From: Nematostella vectensis
Lineage: Eukaryota > Cnidaria > Anthozoa > Actiniaria > Edwardsiidae
DNA length: 64,000 bases
Assembly (NCBI RefSeq): GCF_932526225.1
Contig: NC_064047.1
Span: 14,605,121 to 14,669,120 of the forward strand
Direction: 5' to 3'
Part shown: piece by piece, positions 52,301 through 64,000 of the stretch
Position numbering within the stretch: position 1 is the stretch's first letter
Layout of the letters: each line of letters starts with the position of its first letter
The notes under the pieces: model-generated
Seen by the model: the letters and a program-made list of their open reading frames with translations, nothing else
What the model was told of the DNA's origin: nothing
The model's database searches: none
Translations under genes and position numbers: made by a program

Positions 52301-55035
52301 CAGTAATCTCTCCCCCCTCCTCCCTAAGCAAGAATTATGTTTGATTGCTTGGATGTTATTTAATAAGATTATTAAAGAGAATATAAAATATGTGGGTCAT
52401 TAAGGCCTGATCCATACATACATCATGCTCCTGATGTGTCGATTGTTTGGTTTCGATACATGAACAGTTCAATGTATGAATAAATTAAGTCCAGCACAAC
52501 ACTAAGTGTGGCTGCCAAACGCATGACACTATTCAAACGATGAGCTTTTGGTGTGCCAAATCCAAAACCTTTCTATTCTATTTTGTGCCACAGAAATTTT
52601 ACTACTTGTAGCCTACTAAGTGCAGCAATAGTGTGACTGAATCAACGTTGTACTTAATGCATGTATTTGTGCAATACTAATAAACAATACTTAGGCCTGA
52701 TTCACACATCAGGCTACTGTTATGCTTAAAGTATTATCGAGACCTGGATGTTGAGATTGATCATAACATTAATTTGGACCCTATTATATCTAAATTTATG
52801 GCACTGTCCCCACTGACATGCTGAACAAAGGCAAGGGAGGATATTTTTACGACATCAATAAATTCATAAGCAAATAGAATTATTTTGACTAGCTAAGACA
52901 ATATTTTTTCACATTCAAGAAAATCAAAAACCATTAAGGTACTCCTACCTATTATCAGGCACTTTAAGTTTAGGCGAAAATATCTAAAATATCTTGTTTC
53001 CCTATTATCGGCCACACATTCCTATTATCAGCCACTCATTACTATTATCAGCCTCTCGCTATTTTCAGCCAAATAGCACAGAAAACTTGCTTCATATTAG
53101 CTAAAATACCATAGACAATAATCCCTGATAAATGTAGTTTGCAAAAGTGCTTTTCAATTCTAAATTGAGCTTCAATTGGCTCCATACTAAGTGGTTTAAA
53201 AATGACACGCACATCACACTGCTCCAAATCGCTCAAATTTGTTTTGAATCGTTCGGAGTGGCCGATAATAGGACATGCGACCGAGGCCCAAACAATGAAA
53301 GATCATATTAAACCGAGACTAAAACAAAGGCCAGAAAGCACCCTAGGATATCAACAACAGAATGGCAGATTTGCTGAGCGATATTTATCGCGATCGGTAA
53401 ATGTTGTCCTCATGTTTGCAACTCAAAGTCAAATTTTTTTGTGCTATTTTATGGTGCGTATGAATAAATTGTCCTATTAGGTTCCATATAAATAAGCAAA
53501 CGTAGAAAGAAACATTTAAGTTGAGAAAGATGAGAAAGTTATTTGTGTTTTATAGGATGCATTCAGAGTTTGATTATGAAATTTTGTGTCTATGTTGGCT
53601 CTGATGTGAAAAGGGGACCGTCCCTTTCGTAGCGCGGTTTCATGTTTAAGGTGATTCCCTTAAATTGCACTGTGCACCTCTTTGAGCAGTGGCACACATT
53701 GTTTGTTCAAATTTTCCAGTATTTAGTGCACGCACACCACAGTTTTATAAGGAAACAGAGCAAAAGGTGTGCGTTTTTTACTTAAACTTGCTTATTTAAA
53801 AAAAAATTATTTTCTCTTAAAAATACTTTAAATGGCACTTTTTACTGTATTAATAGTGGCGAAAACAGTGTCTTTTAGTGCTATGTATCTCTTAAAATGT
53901 GATTTGTTTTGAACATTTGCTACTACGGGTTATTGTTTAAGAGATCAGATTTTGGCAGCTCAACAAACAGAACATAACTTTCTTAAGACTATAGGCACTT
54001 TTTTGGAAAACTTAAGGTTGGTTCTCACTAGGATGCAAGTGCAAACAGAAGCGCAACACAAGTGAGAACAGGTCAAACACAAGCACAAGAAAATCAAGCA
54101 GTTGTGTTCTCTAGCTCTTATATGCGTTCTGCTTGCGCTTACATCCAAGTGAGAACCAACCTTTAGAGTTGGGATTTTTCCACACACGATCAGTAAAAAC
54201 CTGTCGACTCTACACGCCTCTGTTGTAAAACAAGGTCGGTACCCACCCATTTTTTATAACATTTTTTTGAAAGCCCTTATTTTCAATATTGTTTATGCCA
54301 AGTTTTAAAAAAACTCTGGATGTTAGAACAATTATTTCAAGGAAATTTCCTCAAAGATGTCTTCTTTGTTTGTTATGGTTCTAATCGCGAAAAATTGAGA
54401 ATAAATTCTCTGTCATGTTTTCAATCAAAAGGGAAATTCGTTTGAATTCAGACTCTTTAATGTAGTTTGGTTGTTTTCACTAAAAATCTAAATTGCCAAA
54501 TTCTTAAAATGCTGAATAGTCAGATATAAAATTTAGAAAAAAATACTTTCAGATAAATGATACACTAAATATAACGGATAAGAAATATCTCAGATGTAAA
54601 AATTTGATCATTAGTACACAAGGGTATATAAGTACTTATGCGATAAATTGCGAGCGTGTTTTGAACGAGGGATGAGTTCGTACTTTCTTTCGTAGTTTGC
54701 CGCGAATATGACACAATCTCTTCATGCCATCGAAGCAAAGTGCTTCCAAACGACCGTTTCCCAACATCTTTACAACTTGAGCATACTCTAAAACAATAAA
54801 TACACAAAATAAGGCATTAAATCGAGGAGTTCAAGTAAAAGAAGTCGCGATCAGCGCAACATTTCAAGTACCTTGTCCGTCTTCCTTGAAGACCAGCTCA
54901 CGTTTTTCAGATTCGTTCTCGTTCTTTCCCCTTCGTCGATTTTTACCTCCCTTTCCTTCGAAGAAAAAGGATTGTTATGACCCTAAACTGATAGAAGACG
55001 AGTTTAAGTATTGTTTTACCTTTGTTTTTCGGCAT
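49361..55035 (-). CDS. EIF1A: Translation initiation factor eIF1A, six exons
   Basis: Exons on the minus strand: 1 55020-55035; 2 54872-54955; 3 54684-54787; 4 52057-52189; 5 51238-51338; 6 49361-49366. They join into 147 codons before the stop, compared with 144 in human eIF1A. The basic N-terminus reads [20 protein letters not shown]. The OB-fold follows ([64 protein letters not shown]). The tail is acidic ([17 protein letters not shown]). eIF1A binds the 40S A site and promotes scanning and start-codon selection with eIF1. All introns are GT-AG with matching phases. The last coding exon carries only Leu and the stop (CTCTAA) after acceptor TTTTGTTTTCAG. Intron 5 holds a 1.75-kb minisatellite. 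Confidence 0.95.
49445..51205 (-). repeat. 35-bp minisatellite in eIF1A intron 5
   Basis: About 50 units with plus-strand landmarks TTTGTGATAAGAATAGACAG and GGGTAAAGTGTAGCC; some units are shortened (ATAGATGGGTAAAG). The array starts about 32 bp after the exon 5 donor (GTAAGTG at 51231-51237). On the minus strand the frame from exon 5 stays open into the array (to about 51028), so intron retention would add a repetitive tail. Confidence 0.95.
52935..53490. mobile_element. Second copy of the CCTATTATCGG inverted-repeat family, in eIF1A intron 3
   Basis: The left end (CCTACCTATTATCAGGCACT at 52946-52965) matches the left end of the 19.2-kb element. CCTATTATCGGCCAC (53001) and GGCCGATAATAGGACAT (53261-53277) repeat the inner motifs. 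The block ATCAACAACAGAATGGC (53350-53366) matches 19719-19735. No coding capacity is visible. Confidence 0.65.
54015..54162. mobile_element. 148-bp MITE with TTA duplication in eIF1A intron 3
   Basis: Nearly perfect terminal inverted repeats, AGGTTGGTTCTCACTAGGAT at the left and ATCCAAGTGAGAACCAACCT at the right, are flanked by TTA at 54012-54014 and 54063+100 (54163-54165). The three-base TTA target and short length fit a PIF/Harbinger-type MITE. Confidence 0.82.
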
Positions 55036-55515
55036 ACTTGTGCTAGAGATGTGTTTTACAGCGTCTGAAAATCTCCTTTATCAAAATTCTGCCCACACAA
55101 GTTTCAATATGGCGTCATAGGCAGTCAGCGGCTTTGCCCATCGAACGCACGTGCCTGATGTTGAAAGGACTTAATTAAGGGGGAGGGGTGGGAGTTAGAG
55201 AAATTCGGCGTACTAAGGCCTGATTCATACCTTATTTTTATTTTTTTATTTACCATAATTATGATTGTTGTCATATACATATATTCTTATTAAAATTGGT
55301 AGGAGGACTAAACAAACCCTAACAGGCTTTTGCAAGTAGTCCACCCTTCTAAAAGGATCATATATAATTTTATTAAAGGTATCAAATTAGCTACATGTAC
55401 AAGCGTATAATTTCATGATAAATAAGTTTAAGTTATCTTGTATCACAGCACATATGCCAATCAAGCAGAAAAGAAAAAAAACATATAATATATTTACAAC
55501 AGATTGATTATTTGG
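55036..55515. other. Region upstream of eIF1A; no further gene
   Basis: Probably holds the minus-strand 5' UTR and promoter of eIF1A immediately after 55035. No TATA box or clear initiator was identified. From about 55215 the AT-rich sequence may be the 3' untranslated tail of the LINE fragment that follows. Confidence 0.4.
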
Positions 55516-55519
55516 AGAA

Positions 55520-55740
55520 AAATCTAAAAATTGTTACACTCTAAAATGTAATTTTTGTATTGCTTTTTAAATTGCCTAAAGGGATTACAACATTTTAATG
55601 AATCAGGAATAGTATTCCAAATTGTGGATACTTTGTTCCTAGTGGATAATTTGCCATAATTTGATCTACTGAGAGGTTGCCGCAATTTTCCGCGCCCCCT
55701 TGTATTATGGTGATGAATAGTATGTACATATGCGCCCCTC
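55520..55740 (-). pseudogene. C-terminal fragment of a LINE reverse transcriptase (minus strand)
   Basis: The minus frame reads VHTIHHHNTRGRGKLRQPLS, then SNYGKLSTRNKVSTIWNTIP and FRQFKKQYKNYIL. This is the typical end of CR1/RTE/Jockey-like RT proteins (HxHNTR then a WN-x-IP block). Only about 70 codons belong to the family; the open frame continuing up to 55973 does not look like the preceding RT segment. It is a third, severely 5'-truncated LINE remnant. Confidence 0.7.
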
Positions 55741-56799
55741 CCGCGCCGAATCTTATCGTCAGTTTGTGTCAACACAAATACATTGGGTTCAACGTTGATT
55801 TTCGTGCCGGAAAAACTACCAAAGCCTACAAGTAGGCTAGACTTGATGCGGAGAAAAATATGGTATTTGATTCTGTACATCAGAACCTGGACGTTTGAAT
55901 CGGTTTTCTCGCGTGCAGCACGCCTCATGCCGATCTTAAACACGAAGGCACGGTAATATATAGATTTAGGCACTGCCTAAAAGCGGAGCCAGCAATGTTT
56001 TCTCACCCTAAACTAGGGGTATGTCCCCATCAACACCCCTCCCCCAACCCCGACAAAGACCAAACTTCAGGAGGGACATAACAACAGGATACTACACTTT
56101 GATTTTGCTTCAGGTATCCCATCTCCCTAAGATTAACCCTATCTAAATGCATAAAAATACATGGCTTATAACTTTTCCTATTATTATAAAATTATTACCT
56201 CCCATTCTTCCCTAGAGAATACCCAGAACAATGACACTATTAGTAATTTTGATTGACATTACTCAGGATACTATTTGCATAAAAAGAGGGATTATTTGAA
56301 CTCTAACGTAGAGTTGTACTTGATAGACAACTGATACAGAAAATATATTTATAATTTGCCATATAATAAGATCTTGCTAAATTGGCCCTATTTATTTATG
56401 TCATGTTTCATTTTTTTAGTATACTTCAGATAATCTACAAATATTTTTTTTCAGAAAAAGGGACCCTCAAATTTTTGTGCCCCTTGAATAAATAATAGAA
56501 AAGTTGTTATAATATAGAGCTTTAAAACTCTCCTGAAAAAAAAACATGACTGAGTTTAGGCATTCAGTATTACAGCAGATGGTGCTAAGCATAATTTTGG
56601 CTTCCTTGAAGCAAGGGGTAATGTTAGGCTATAAATATGGTGGTATGGACCGAGGTGCTGTGGCTGAATATGGTTGCACTTGGTAATAGGCGAAGTAGTG
56701 TGATTATAGATTTGTAAAGAGTGCTTAAAAAGATGATATTACAGAAGTTTTCATGTCCTTTTCAGTGTTCTTTGCAAATCTATTATCATACTACAGGGA

Positions 56800-56965
56800 C
56801 GTAGCAGGGGGTGGAGCACTGGGGGCACGTTCAACCCCAAAATTGTCAAAAATTATAAGGAAATGACCAGTAGGGGCGTGGCTGTGTCCCCCATTGTTTT
56901 CTTAATGTTTATGTATTGTGTCCCCCAATAATTCTAGGCCTGCTACGGCTATGCACTATGGGGCC
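56800..56965. mobile_element. Possible short foldback element
   Basis: ACGTAGCAGGGGGTGGAG (near 56800) and GGCCTGCTACGGCTATGC (near 56938) are imperfect inverted repeats, with GGGGCACG and CGTGGCTGTGTCCCCC stretches between. This pattern is typical of degenerate hAT-like MITEs, but target duplications were not found. Confidence 0.4.
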
Positions 56966-59900
56966 TTAAAGAGTCCAAAATTACATACCCCATAACACCT
57001 AGGTTGAAACTTTCAACACCCTAAAATACCTGATCTTCAATTCTACACCACCTCATATATACTGATCCCTTTGATACATTTTTACTAATCTTATATTCAT
57101 CGGTATCAAACTACAAATCTTTGATAAATCAAATAATCCTTTTAATGTACACCATCCTTTCTCTTTTATCTTCCATCTAATAACAAACAACCAAATATTT
57201 TAAATATTCAAAGCCCTCATATGAGTCTCTCTTGAACCATATAAGCAGTCATGTAGAGGGCCAAGCCATTTAGCAAATGCATAGAAAAATTACAAGAAAA
57301 AAAAGACTACATTTTCTAATAACAGTGTAGCCAGCATTTTGTTATATATGCAAATAGTATTTATTGTTGTTACCTATGCACATGAGAATAATGCAATCAG
57401 TTTGCAGTTAATTACAGTTGCAGTAAGTAACTTTGCAGTAAGTACAGAAGACCTGGTCTTCAAGCATCAGAAATCATAACATGGTCAATAATTTTGTTGA
57501 CAGTTAAAGACTTATATTCACACAGACTTTAGGGAAGTATCAGCAGAGCAAGAGCAGATTATGTTGGCTATAGGGAAAGAATATGTGTTGACTGAATATA
57601 ATTATACTAAGCAAAAAAGGAATATGAAAAACGTTTATTTACATCTGCTTTCATTTCAGCCAGCCTATAATGACGACTATACTTAAGTCCTTGCTTTATT
57701 CACCTGAAAAAAAGGTATCCTTGTCATTTCATAGCTGCCTGGGGTGGGGGGTTGTTTTTGATTCTGCTATCTCTAAGGGTTAAAAAATTCCTTCTACCCC
57801 ACCCGATTTGCTATCTCTTAGGTGCTGACCACACCCAAGTTGCTCTCCCATCAACAATCACCCCCATCTGATTATAGTGGAGTCCCTCCCCCGGGACCAA
57901 GATATCCTTCTCATTGCATAGCTATTCCAGCTAAATCATGTAATTACTAAGCACGTAACTTGGCCCTAGGCAAGTGTAGTGATGTGTGTTTAAGAATCAC
58001 TAAGAACTGACTTTGGACCCTGTTGGTCTGGACAATTATTATTATTGTGTATTGTTAAATTATTATTAGTGTATTATCAGTTTGGTCAAGGCTGTAATTC
58101 CATGTAAGCGTAAGAACGTTACAATTTAAAATAGAGCACGCGCAGAAAATGGCGTACGCTAGTTTATCGCGTGGACAAGTAAGTTCATGGCAGTTGGTTT
58201 TGGTTCTGTTTGAGTGCGGATATTTTGAAACACTCAGAGTAACAAACTTCTTAGCTAAAGCCTCGAACCCTAACACTTGGCAAGAATTGCATTAAACTAT
58301 TCAAGTCTCCAACAGTGTTTACACAAGCACTTTTTATCTCATAACAGTTTGGTATAAAAGAGACAGAAACAAAAACAAATTTATATGTATCAACCAAAAA
58401 AGACACAGTAAATCTCAATAAAGATTTTTATAGAGTGATAAAGGCACATTTTCGAACTCGTTAAACTCCTCCCTACCTTAGCAATATAAGCCTTTATTTG
58501 TGGAAGGAAGAATTTTAGTTTAACTTTTGACAACACAATTGTGTTCACAAATTGTGTGAACAATTTAAGTACTATGTTAAGGCTACGGTCAGAAAACGTT
58601 TTGTTTTGGTGTAAGTTTTCAGTTTAATTGCCCTGTTAAATAATAATATGATAACATTACCTTTTTGCTTTGATTTTTCTTCGTGACGCATTAATGAGAA
58701 TACAGTGTTGAGTCTGAAGTCCTCTTTTTAGCTGCTGTTCACAATTGAAGAAGAACGAGACGGGCGGATTCACGAACACTCGGGTAGATTTTACTATCGA
58801 CTCGTACGTCTTATCTTATCAGTTTCTTCAGACGAAACGGTTCCTCAAAGACTTGTTTAGCCCTCGACCACAATCAGCCTATTTAAATCATCATCTTTCT
58901 CATTAAATACTATTTTCTAGTTAAGATAGGAGGCAAAAAAGACCAAGTGGGCCTGGGAGTTGCACGATTGACTGGATGGATGGATGGATTGTGACACCAC
59001 CAAAATTGTGACACCACAAAAACCAAGTCGCATAGCTATACCCTATTTCTATACCTATGGAGCTCCGCGCGCGGCCTGCGCCCGCGCTGGCTCCGCTATA
59101 AAACGGCCTAAGCCCCGCCCCCATTTTTCAAATGGAGAGAAAGTACAACATGGCGGCCATTACCGTTGCGAGCCCATTCAATAAAGAATGCCTCCAAATC
59201 TAATGATTTGATATCCAACGAATAAAAAAACTCCCAAATGAAAGAAAAGATATGTTTGATTTGTACTTCAAGCCTTTCTTGGCAGCGAGAAATGCATATT
59301 TGTCTTAGAATTCTTACATTTACGGCGCGATTTCAAATCTCCCGCCTTTCCCTTCGACGCCATTTTTGGTATGTATACCTTTCCTGACTCTCCTAGGGAA
59401 GGATTTGGTGAGCTTGGGCCCGCAATGACCACAGTCATTGCTTAGCAGTCTATCCTAAGGGATTATGCGTGCAATGGTGTACAAACAGAGCTAAATCTTG
59501 CCATTCTTAGCGTGTTTAGAAAACAGGTTTCGTGGAGCGATTTTGCCTCATTTCTCCGCACTTTTCTTGGCCGGTAGCATGATTCGTATTTCAATCAGAC
59601 ATTCTGGGAAATATGAAGAGCATTGTACTCTGGAAAGAAGCCCCTAAAATGGCGAAAAGAGGAAAGGTAGACAGGAAGAAAAAAGACATTGCAGGAAATA
59701 ATGTGTTTTTGTAACTTCTGTACTGAAAAATAGCACACAACAAAGCAGGACATTAGAATTAAACATAAGCAGCAAACATCAGGTATAAAGTCAAGATACA
59801 TCATATATATATTTTATTATTCATAAGTCACTTTACAGCTGTAGAGTAAGAGGACACTTCAGTAAAACTAATTCTAGTGAAACCATTATTTCTACTTTCT

Positions 59901-60540
59901 TGTTGCTGCAACAGGTGTAAAACAAAAATGCAAAGTGTGCCTATCTGCTGTTGTACATCTGTTCAAGGATTAACCAAAAATCAAGAAAGTGTTTTCACAT
60001 TTACCTTAGCAGGAAGAAAATTTGGTGTGGTGGGCAGGTCAGGGAATGTTGAACCCCCAGTTGACTTCTACTTTGACGAGAAAGTCAATTTGTCTTTATT
60101 ATCTTTTTACCAAATTTAATCGTTGATTAATACATGTTTCCATGATCAGGCTTCGGCAAATAACCCCAGTTTCATAAGATATTTCAGCGGTATCCAGGGA
60201 GTTTGCAAGTGGAACTCTGATATTACATTATCTAGGGTGGTCATTACCTTGGGTCCTTTCTCTGGTGCCATCCTGCTGTTAGTACCAGACTTCTTGATCC
60301 AGAACATAAAGAAAGGCTAAGGAAATTTCTCAACTTACCCTCACCCTGTCTATCATTTATAAGCATACTAAACAGAGTACTAGGTACACCTGTTTGAATA
60401 GGGAGCATAGTGCAGTCAATTTGATTTCTAGGAAAGCACTTGGTCATTAGACCATTGTGCCCTCGTTCTAATTTATCAGATGTAGGGTTAAAAGTAGGGC
60501 TTAGTAGCATCCCAATAAAATGCAAAACTTACTATTTGTC

Positions 60541-60713
60541 TGTACAAAACAAGGGGGTGGTATACAATAAAAGTAAACATTTGTTTCAATATTTGTTTTT
60601 ATAGTGCATAACTGGCTCACAGAAACTGTACAAAACAAGGGAGTGGTATACAATATAAAGAAAACATTTGTTTCAATATTTGTTTATAGTGCATAACTGG
60701 CTGACAGAAACAG
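60541..60713. repeat. 87-bp tandem duplication
   Basis: Two adjacent copies share CTGTACAAAACAAGGG, GTGGTATACAAT, ACATTTGTTTCAATATTTGT and TAGTGCATAACTGGCT; the second is two to three bases shorter. Confidence 0.88.
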
Positions 60714-61739
60714 CAGATAACCCTTTGTACAATGTATCAGCTTATATACAGTACTTACACATATATGTACACCAAACCACTGAAGGGCTACTAAAGAAAT
60801 GCCTGATATCCATCTAAGTGAGATTGAGCCATAATTGAGTCTATCTTTCTACTTTTTGGATCAGAATGCACCTGTATAGTATTTTGTTTTTATCTTCCAA
60901 TCTATAATGACTACAAATAATGTAGAAATAATAACAATTGAATTAGCTTTTGTCTCTATTTGCCCAAAACCGGTCTGGATCCTTAGTTTTATAAAGGGTT
61001 TACCCAAACATATGTTTTATACTTTATGTTGATTATACAAAATAGAGACATGACTTTTACTGTTTTCATTCAATGGATAATCTCCCTGTATCTACAATTG
61101 CTTTTACTGTAAGAATGAGAAGTCTTGAACTGAATGGATAAAAGAGAAAGATTTTTGGTTTATTCAAAAGTATAATCTATAATGCAGTTTATAAAATATG
61201 ACTGGTTGCTTTATACACTTCACTAACACATCAATCAATCTTATAGCAACAAAGCATGTTTCCTTTACAAAGGAATGTTTATGATTTAAAATCATGTCTA
61301 TGTATCTGCTTTTTCTTGAGGAATATATCTTGTTGATTATTCAGATGTCACCATGACTTGCTTCTTGGGTATAGCTAGGATGAAATCATATAATTGATTA
61401 GAAATTATATAATAGATTCAACATGCAAGTTTGGCCCCCAATTCATTCAGACAAACTGTTGAATACAAATAATGGACTGATCCCAACGATAAAAAAACAC
61501 TACCATTTATTACATATTTATACTTGAATTCCAACTTATAGTATCTTGTGAATAGAATTAAAACTTCACACACCACAAAACAATCTTGTCCTAGCTCGAG
61601 GCGATGTAAAAATAAAAACAAACAAGAGGAAAGCAAGATTTGATATACAAACAACATCTTTTCTATGAAGGCCTGCAAATACTTCTATCGGCAGTAATGT
61701 GGACAAGTCAATAAGAATAATAATAATAACTTAGTATTT

Positions 61740-62993
61740 AATAAGAAGCATTATTTACAGGTATTAGGTACGGCTATAGGTACTAGAATGGCACCATCAT
61801 ATGCTAATCTTTTTATGGCTAAAGTTGAAAAGGAAATCATAGACTCTTCTCCAGTTAAGCCTTATTTATGGCGTAGGTATATCGATGACATTTTCATGAT
61901 CTGGACTGAAGGTGAGGACGCTCTGAGAGAGTTTATGGCTCACATGAACTCTATACATAGAACTATAAAATTTACGTTTGAGTGGTCCACTAGTCAGGTA
62001 AATTTTTTGGATGTTTCACTTACTCTTAGGGATGGGTTAATATCTACAGATCTGTATAGTAAGCCTACTGATAAGCATCAATATCTTTTTCATACGTCCT
62101 GTCATCCGTCTGCTTGTAAGAAAGGCATTCCTTTTGGGCAGGCACTACGTATTCGTAGGATATGTTCGGAAGACTCTTCTTTCGAAAAGAGGGTATTAGA
62201 GTTACAAGGTTATTTAGTTGATAGGGGTTATGACAGCAGGTTTGTGGGGAGGGAAGTTGACCGGGTTAGACGTATTCCTAGGGACGACACATTGAAAGAC
62301 AGGCGTAAAGGTAAGAATGATCGTGTACCTTTTATAGTCACTTTTCATCCAGCTTTACCTAATTTACCTGGTATTCTTCGTAATTTACAGCCAGTTCTAG
62401 AATCTTCTAGTAGATGTAGGGGTGCTATTGGTAGGGTACCTATGGTGGCTTATAGGAAACCTAGGAGTTTAAAGGATATGTTGGTGCACTCCTCTCTTAA
62501 AGAGGATAGTACTCAGGTTAGAGGTTGTGGTGAGTGTGGCGGTAAAAGGTGTAGGGTGTGTAACTTTCTTAAGACAGGGCGGGAGTTTCGCAGTGCAGTT
62601 ACTAATAAGAAATATGTCATTAATTTTGACTTGGACTGTAACTCAGATTTTGTTGTTTATCTAATTACTTGCTCTATGTGTAGCAAGCAATACGTAGGGT
62701 CTACTATCAATAGTTTTAGGAAGCGTTTTAATAATCATAAAAGTAGGTTAAATAAGCACCCTAGTTTACCGGTTAGTGAAAGAGTTAAGGATGACCTTAT
62801 CTATCAACAATTTCATTGCGACAATCATTTAGGTCTTAATAATGTTATGGTACAACTTATAGATAAGTGTAACTCTGAGGCTCAGCTTAGGGAAAGGGAA
62901 GGCCAGTGGGCTTATCGGCTTAAGTCTATCTACCCGCGGGGTCTTAATAGTGATGACTTTTTTTGTAGTAGGAACCCACGTAGAGATGTGTAA
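61740..62993 (+). mobile_element. 5'-truncated Penelope-like element, RT plus GIY-YIG endonuclease
   Basis: The frame is open from upstream of the first ATG (61788); the preceding codons still read YLQVLGTAIGTRMAPSYANL, the RT block before the active site, so the N-terminus is missing. The palm motif YIDDIFMIW follows, then SQVNFLDVSL and YSKPTDKHQYL. A cysteine cluster CGECGGKRCRVC (62528-62563) precedes the GIY-YIG nuclease: VVYLITC, KQYVGST, the Arg-bearing SFRKRF and the Glu-bearing LREREGQWAYRLKS near the C-terminus. The 400-codon remnant has no internal stop or frameshift, so it is fairly young. Upstream it abuts an AATAAT microsatellite (61712-61730). Confidence 0.92.
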
Positions 62994-63114
62994 ATTCTTT
63001 TTATCCATACCGCGCGCTATTCTAGAAAATGCGCGTTTTTGTCAGTTGTAATGTTTTTGCGTCTCGCGCCACTATTCTGATGTAAATAAGCTTGTAACGA
63101 TTCACCTTCTTTAG

Positions 63115-63156
63115 TCTGCCCTGAAGAAGTCTTATTAAAGACGAAAATTTGGCAGA
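63115..63156 (+). ncRNA. Hammerhead-ribozyme-like motif in the Penelope 3' region
   Basis: CTGAAGA (63121-63127) fits the hammerhead CUGANGA box. It is followed by a hairpin (GTCTT, loop ATTA, AAGAC at 63129-63142) and by GAAA (63143-63146). The flanking TCTGCC (63115-63120) pairs with GGCAGA (63151-63156). Penelope-like elements are known to carry hammerheads. Here only ATTT lies between GAAA and the closing strand, so the third stem is not resolved and catalytic activity is uncertain. Confidence 0.5.
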
Positions 63157-63196
63157 GTCGATTTCCAGTTTTTGGTGTATTGTGGACAAAGTCAAG

Positions 63197-63544
63197 ATGC
63201 ACAACAGTCAGAACGCGGCACGTATGACAGAACAGGGGAGGGATGCGAATGAAAGACGGCGCCAACGACGATTGTGTATGACAGAAGAGCAAAGAGAGCT
63301 GGAAAGGCAGAAAGACAGAAAGAGAAAACGGAAGAAGAAGATTGACAATCTTCCGATTCTTCTATTCACAAGATTCAGCTGTAGAAACACTCAAGTTAGA
63401 GAAGAGAAAAACTTAACCAGTCAAAATTGTGTGGAATCAGGTAATGAAAAAATACCCAAATTGATACCAAAACATGATGAGTTTGAATCAAAATGGACCA
63501 CACTTCTTTTGCACATGATGCTGATATTAGATTGTACTTTGTGA
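63197..63544 (+). CDS. Hypothetical basic protein (115 codons)
   Basis: Open from ATG 63197 to the stop at 63542-63544. The first half is strongly basic and charged (DANERRRQRRL, ERQKDRKRKRKKK), suggesting a nucleic-acid-binding or coiled-coil helix. The rest has no recognisable feature. It may be an exon or the start of another degraded element. No neighbour supports it and it could be chance. Confidence 0.25.
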   Translation: MHNSQNAARMTEQGRDANERRRQRRLCMTEEQRELERQKDRKRKRKKKIDNLPILLFTRFSCRNTQVREEKNLTSQNCVESGNEKIPKLIPKHDEFESKWTTLLLHMMLILDCTL

Positions 63545-64000
63545 GGTGTTTTGATTTTTGTAGCTGATTTCTAACATGAGATGATATATTAAAACATGCA
63601 ATAAAATCTCACATCTGTTAGGGTGTAAAATTCTTACCAAATCTATTTCTTATGGGGTAAGACTTGCTAGTAACCACGCCCTCAGTGCTATCATCCCTTA
63701 GGGTGAAATTTGATTTTGCTGTTGACCATATCCACGTCTGTTTTTAGCTAAGTCCCCCCCACAATAAATAAATTCAATTTGTGAAAATATAATGTATAAA
63801 TATTATCTCCTCCATAGAATGTTCTTCACATTTTTTTTTGCTGCTAATTTGTTTACTAATCCATTTTATATTATTTGTATTATTTAGAAAAAACAGCAAA
63901 GCCTGAAAAGAAGAAGGAGAGGACACACATAAATAACTTCAACTTCTATCGCTAATTGCAGTCCCTAGGATTTACACTATTGTAAGAATTTAGAAAAAAT
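63545..64000. other. No recognised gene to the window end
   Basis: AT-rich sequence with short poly-C and poly-T runs; nothing supported on either strand. Confidence 0.5.

Larger units (their letters stand above)
55980..61680. other. Long AT-rich region without a recognised gene
   Basis: Stop-rich on both strands. It contains a probable MITE (56800-56965), a local GC-rich segment around 59055-59130 (GAGCTCCGCGCGCGG), a GGAT-rich microsatellite-like stretch (58974-58988) and a tandem duplication (60541-60713). The plus frames at 59877-60320 and the minus frame at 60244-60525 have no family signature or splice support. Confidence 0.45.

Noticed and set aside
59050-59135. GC-rich segment considered as a tRNA, 5S or CpG-island promoter
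   Set aside because: No box A/B or cloverleaf could be formed and no gene start follows it. It may be part of an unidentified repeat.
59877-60525. Open frames on both strands near 60 kb
   Set aside because: No conserved motifs or plausible splice sites; the composition is similar to the surrounding non-coding sequence.

Overview
This is an animal nuclear genome window with many introns. It holds three well-conserved housekeeping genes embedded in transposon debris and very large tandem-repeat arrays. The mix of elements (CR1/L2-like LINEs with an esterase ORF1, a GIY-YIG Penelope element, a Mutator-like DDE transposase and a large amplified XPG-nuclease/CXC family), U12-type introns in exportin-4 and the style of the short MITEs suggest a cnidarian, most likely an anthozoan such as a sea anemone. 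That assignment is inference; no species marker is visible.

Layout. 1-4052: decayed CR1/L2-type LINE, then an L1/Tx1-like endonuclease scrap (4290-4632). 6375-7325: a second LINE remnant on the minus strand. 8833-13247: a broken, intron-containing copy of a large multidomain family with zinc-binding cysteines, an XPG/FEN-like nuclease core and a C-terminal CXC domain, followed by a partial tandem duplication. 14861-16940: a broken Mutator-like transposase whose candidate left end abuts TTAA. 19168-20430: an inverted-repeat family that recurs at about 52.9-53.5 kb. 22252-23962 (minus): a two-exon SCPEP1-type serine carboxypeptidase. 24423-47078 (plus): a complete 23-exon exportin-4 gene. 49361-55035 (minus): a six-exon eIF1A gene. 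55.2-61.7 kb: repeat remnants. 61.7-63.2 kb: a 5'-truncated Penelope-like element with a hammerhead-like motif.

The carboxypeptidase and exportin-4 genes are head to head, about 460 bp apart, with paired ETS-like motifs and poly-C tracts between them. Exportin-4 and eIF1A are convergent. The three genes have no common pathway (lysosomal/secretory peptidase, nuclear transport of eIF5A/SMAD3-type cargo, translation initiation).

The most unusual structure lies in the introns. At least ten tandem arrays, with units from 17 to about 60 bp, sit in exportin-4 and eIF1A introns. Several start at, or within about 35 bp of, a 5' splice site, and in two cases include exon bases, so splice-donor motifs have been copied along the array. 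Exportin-4 also has one good GT-AG U12-type intron and one apparent AT-AC U12-type intron whose rare donor motif is itself repeated.

All calls come from reading the sequence by eye. No database search was run.
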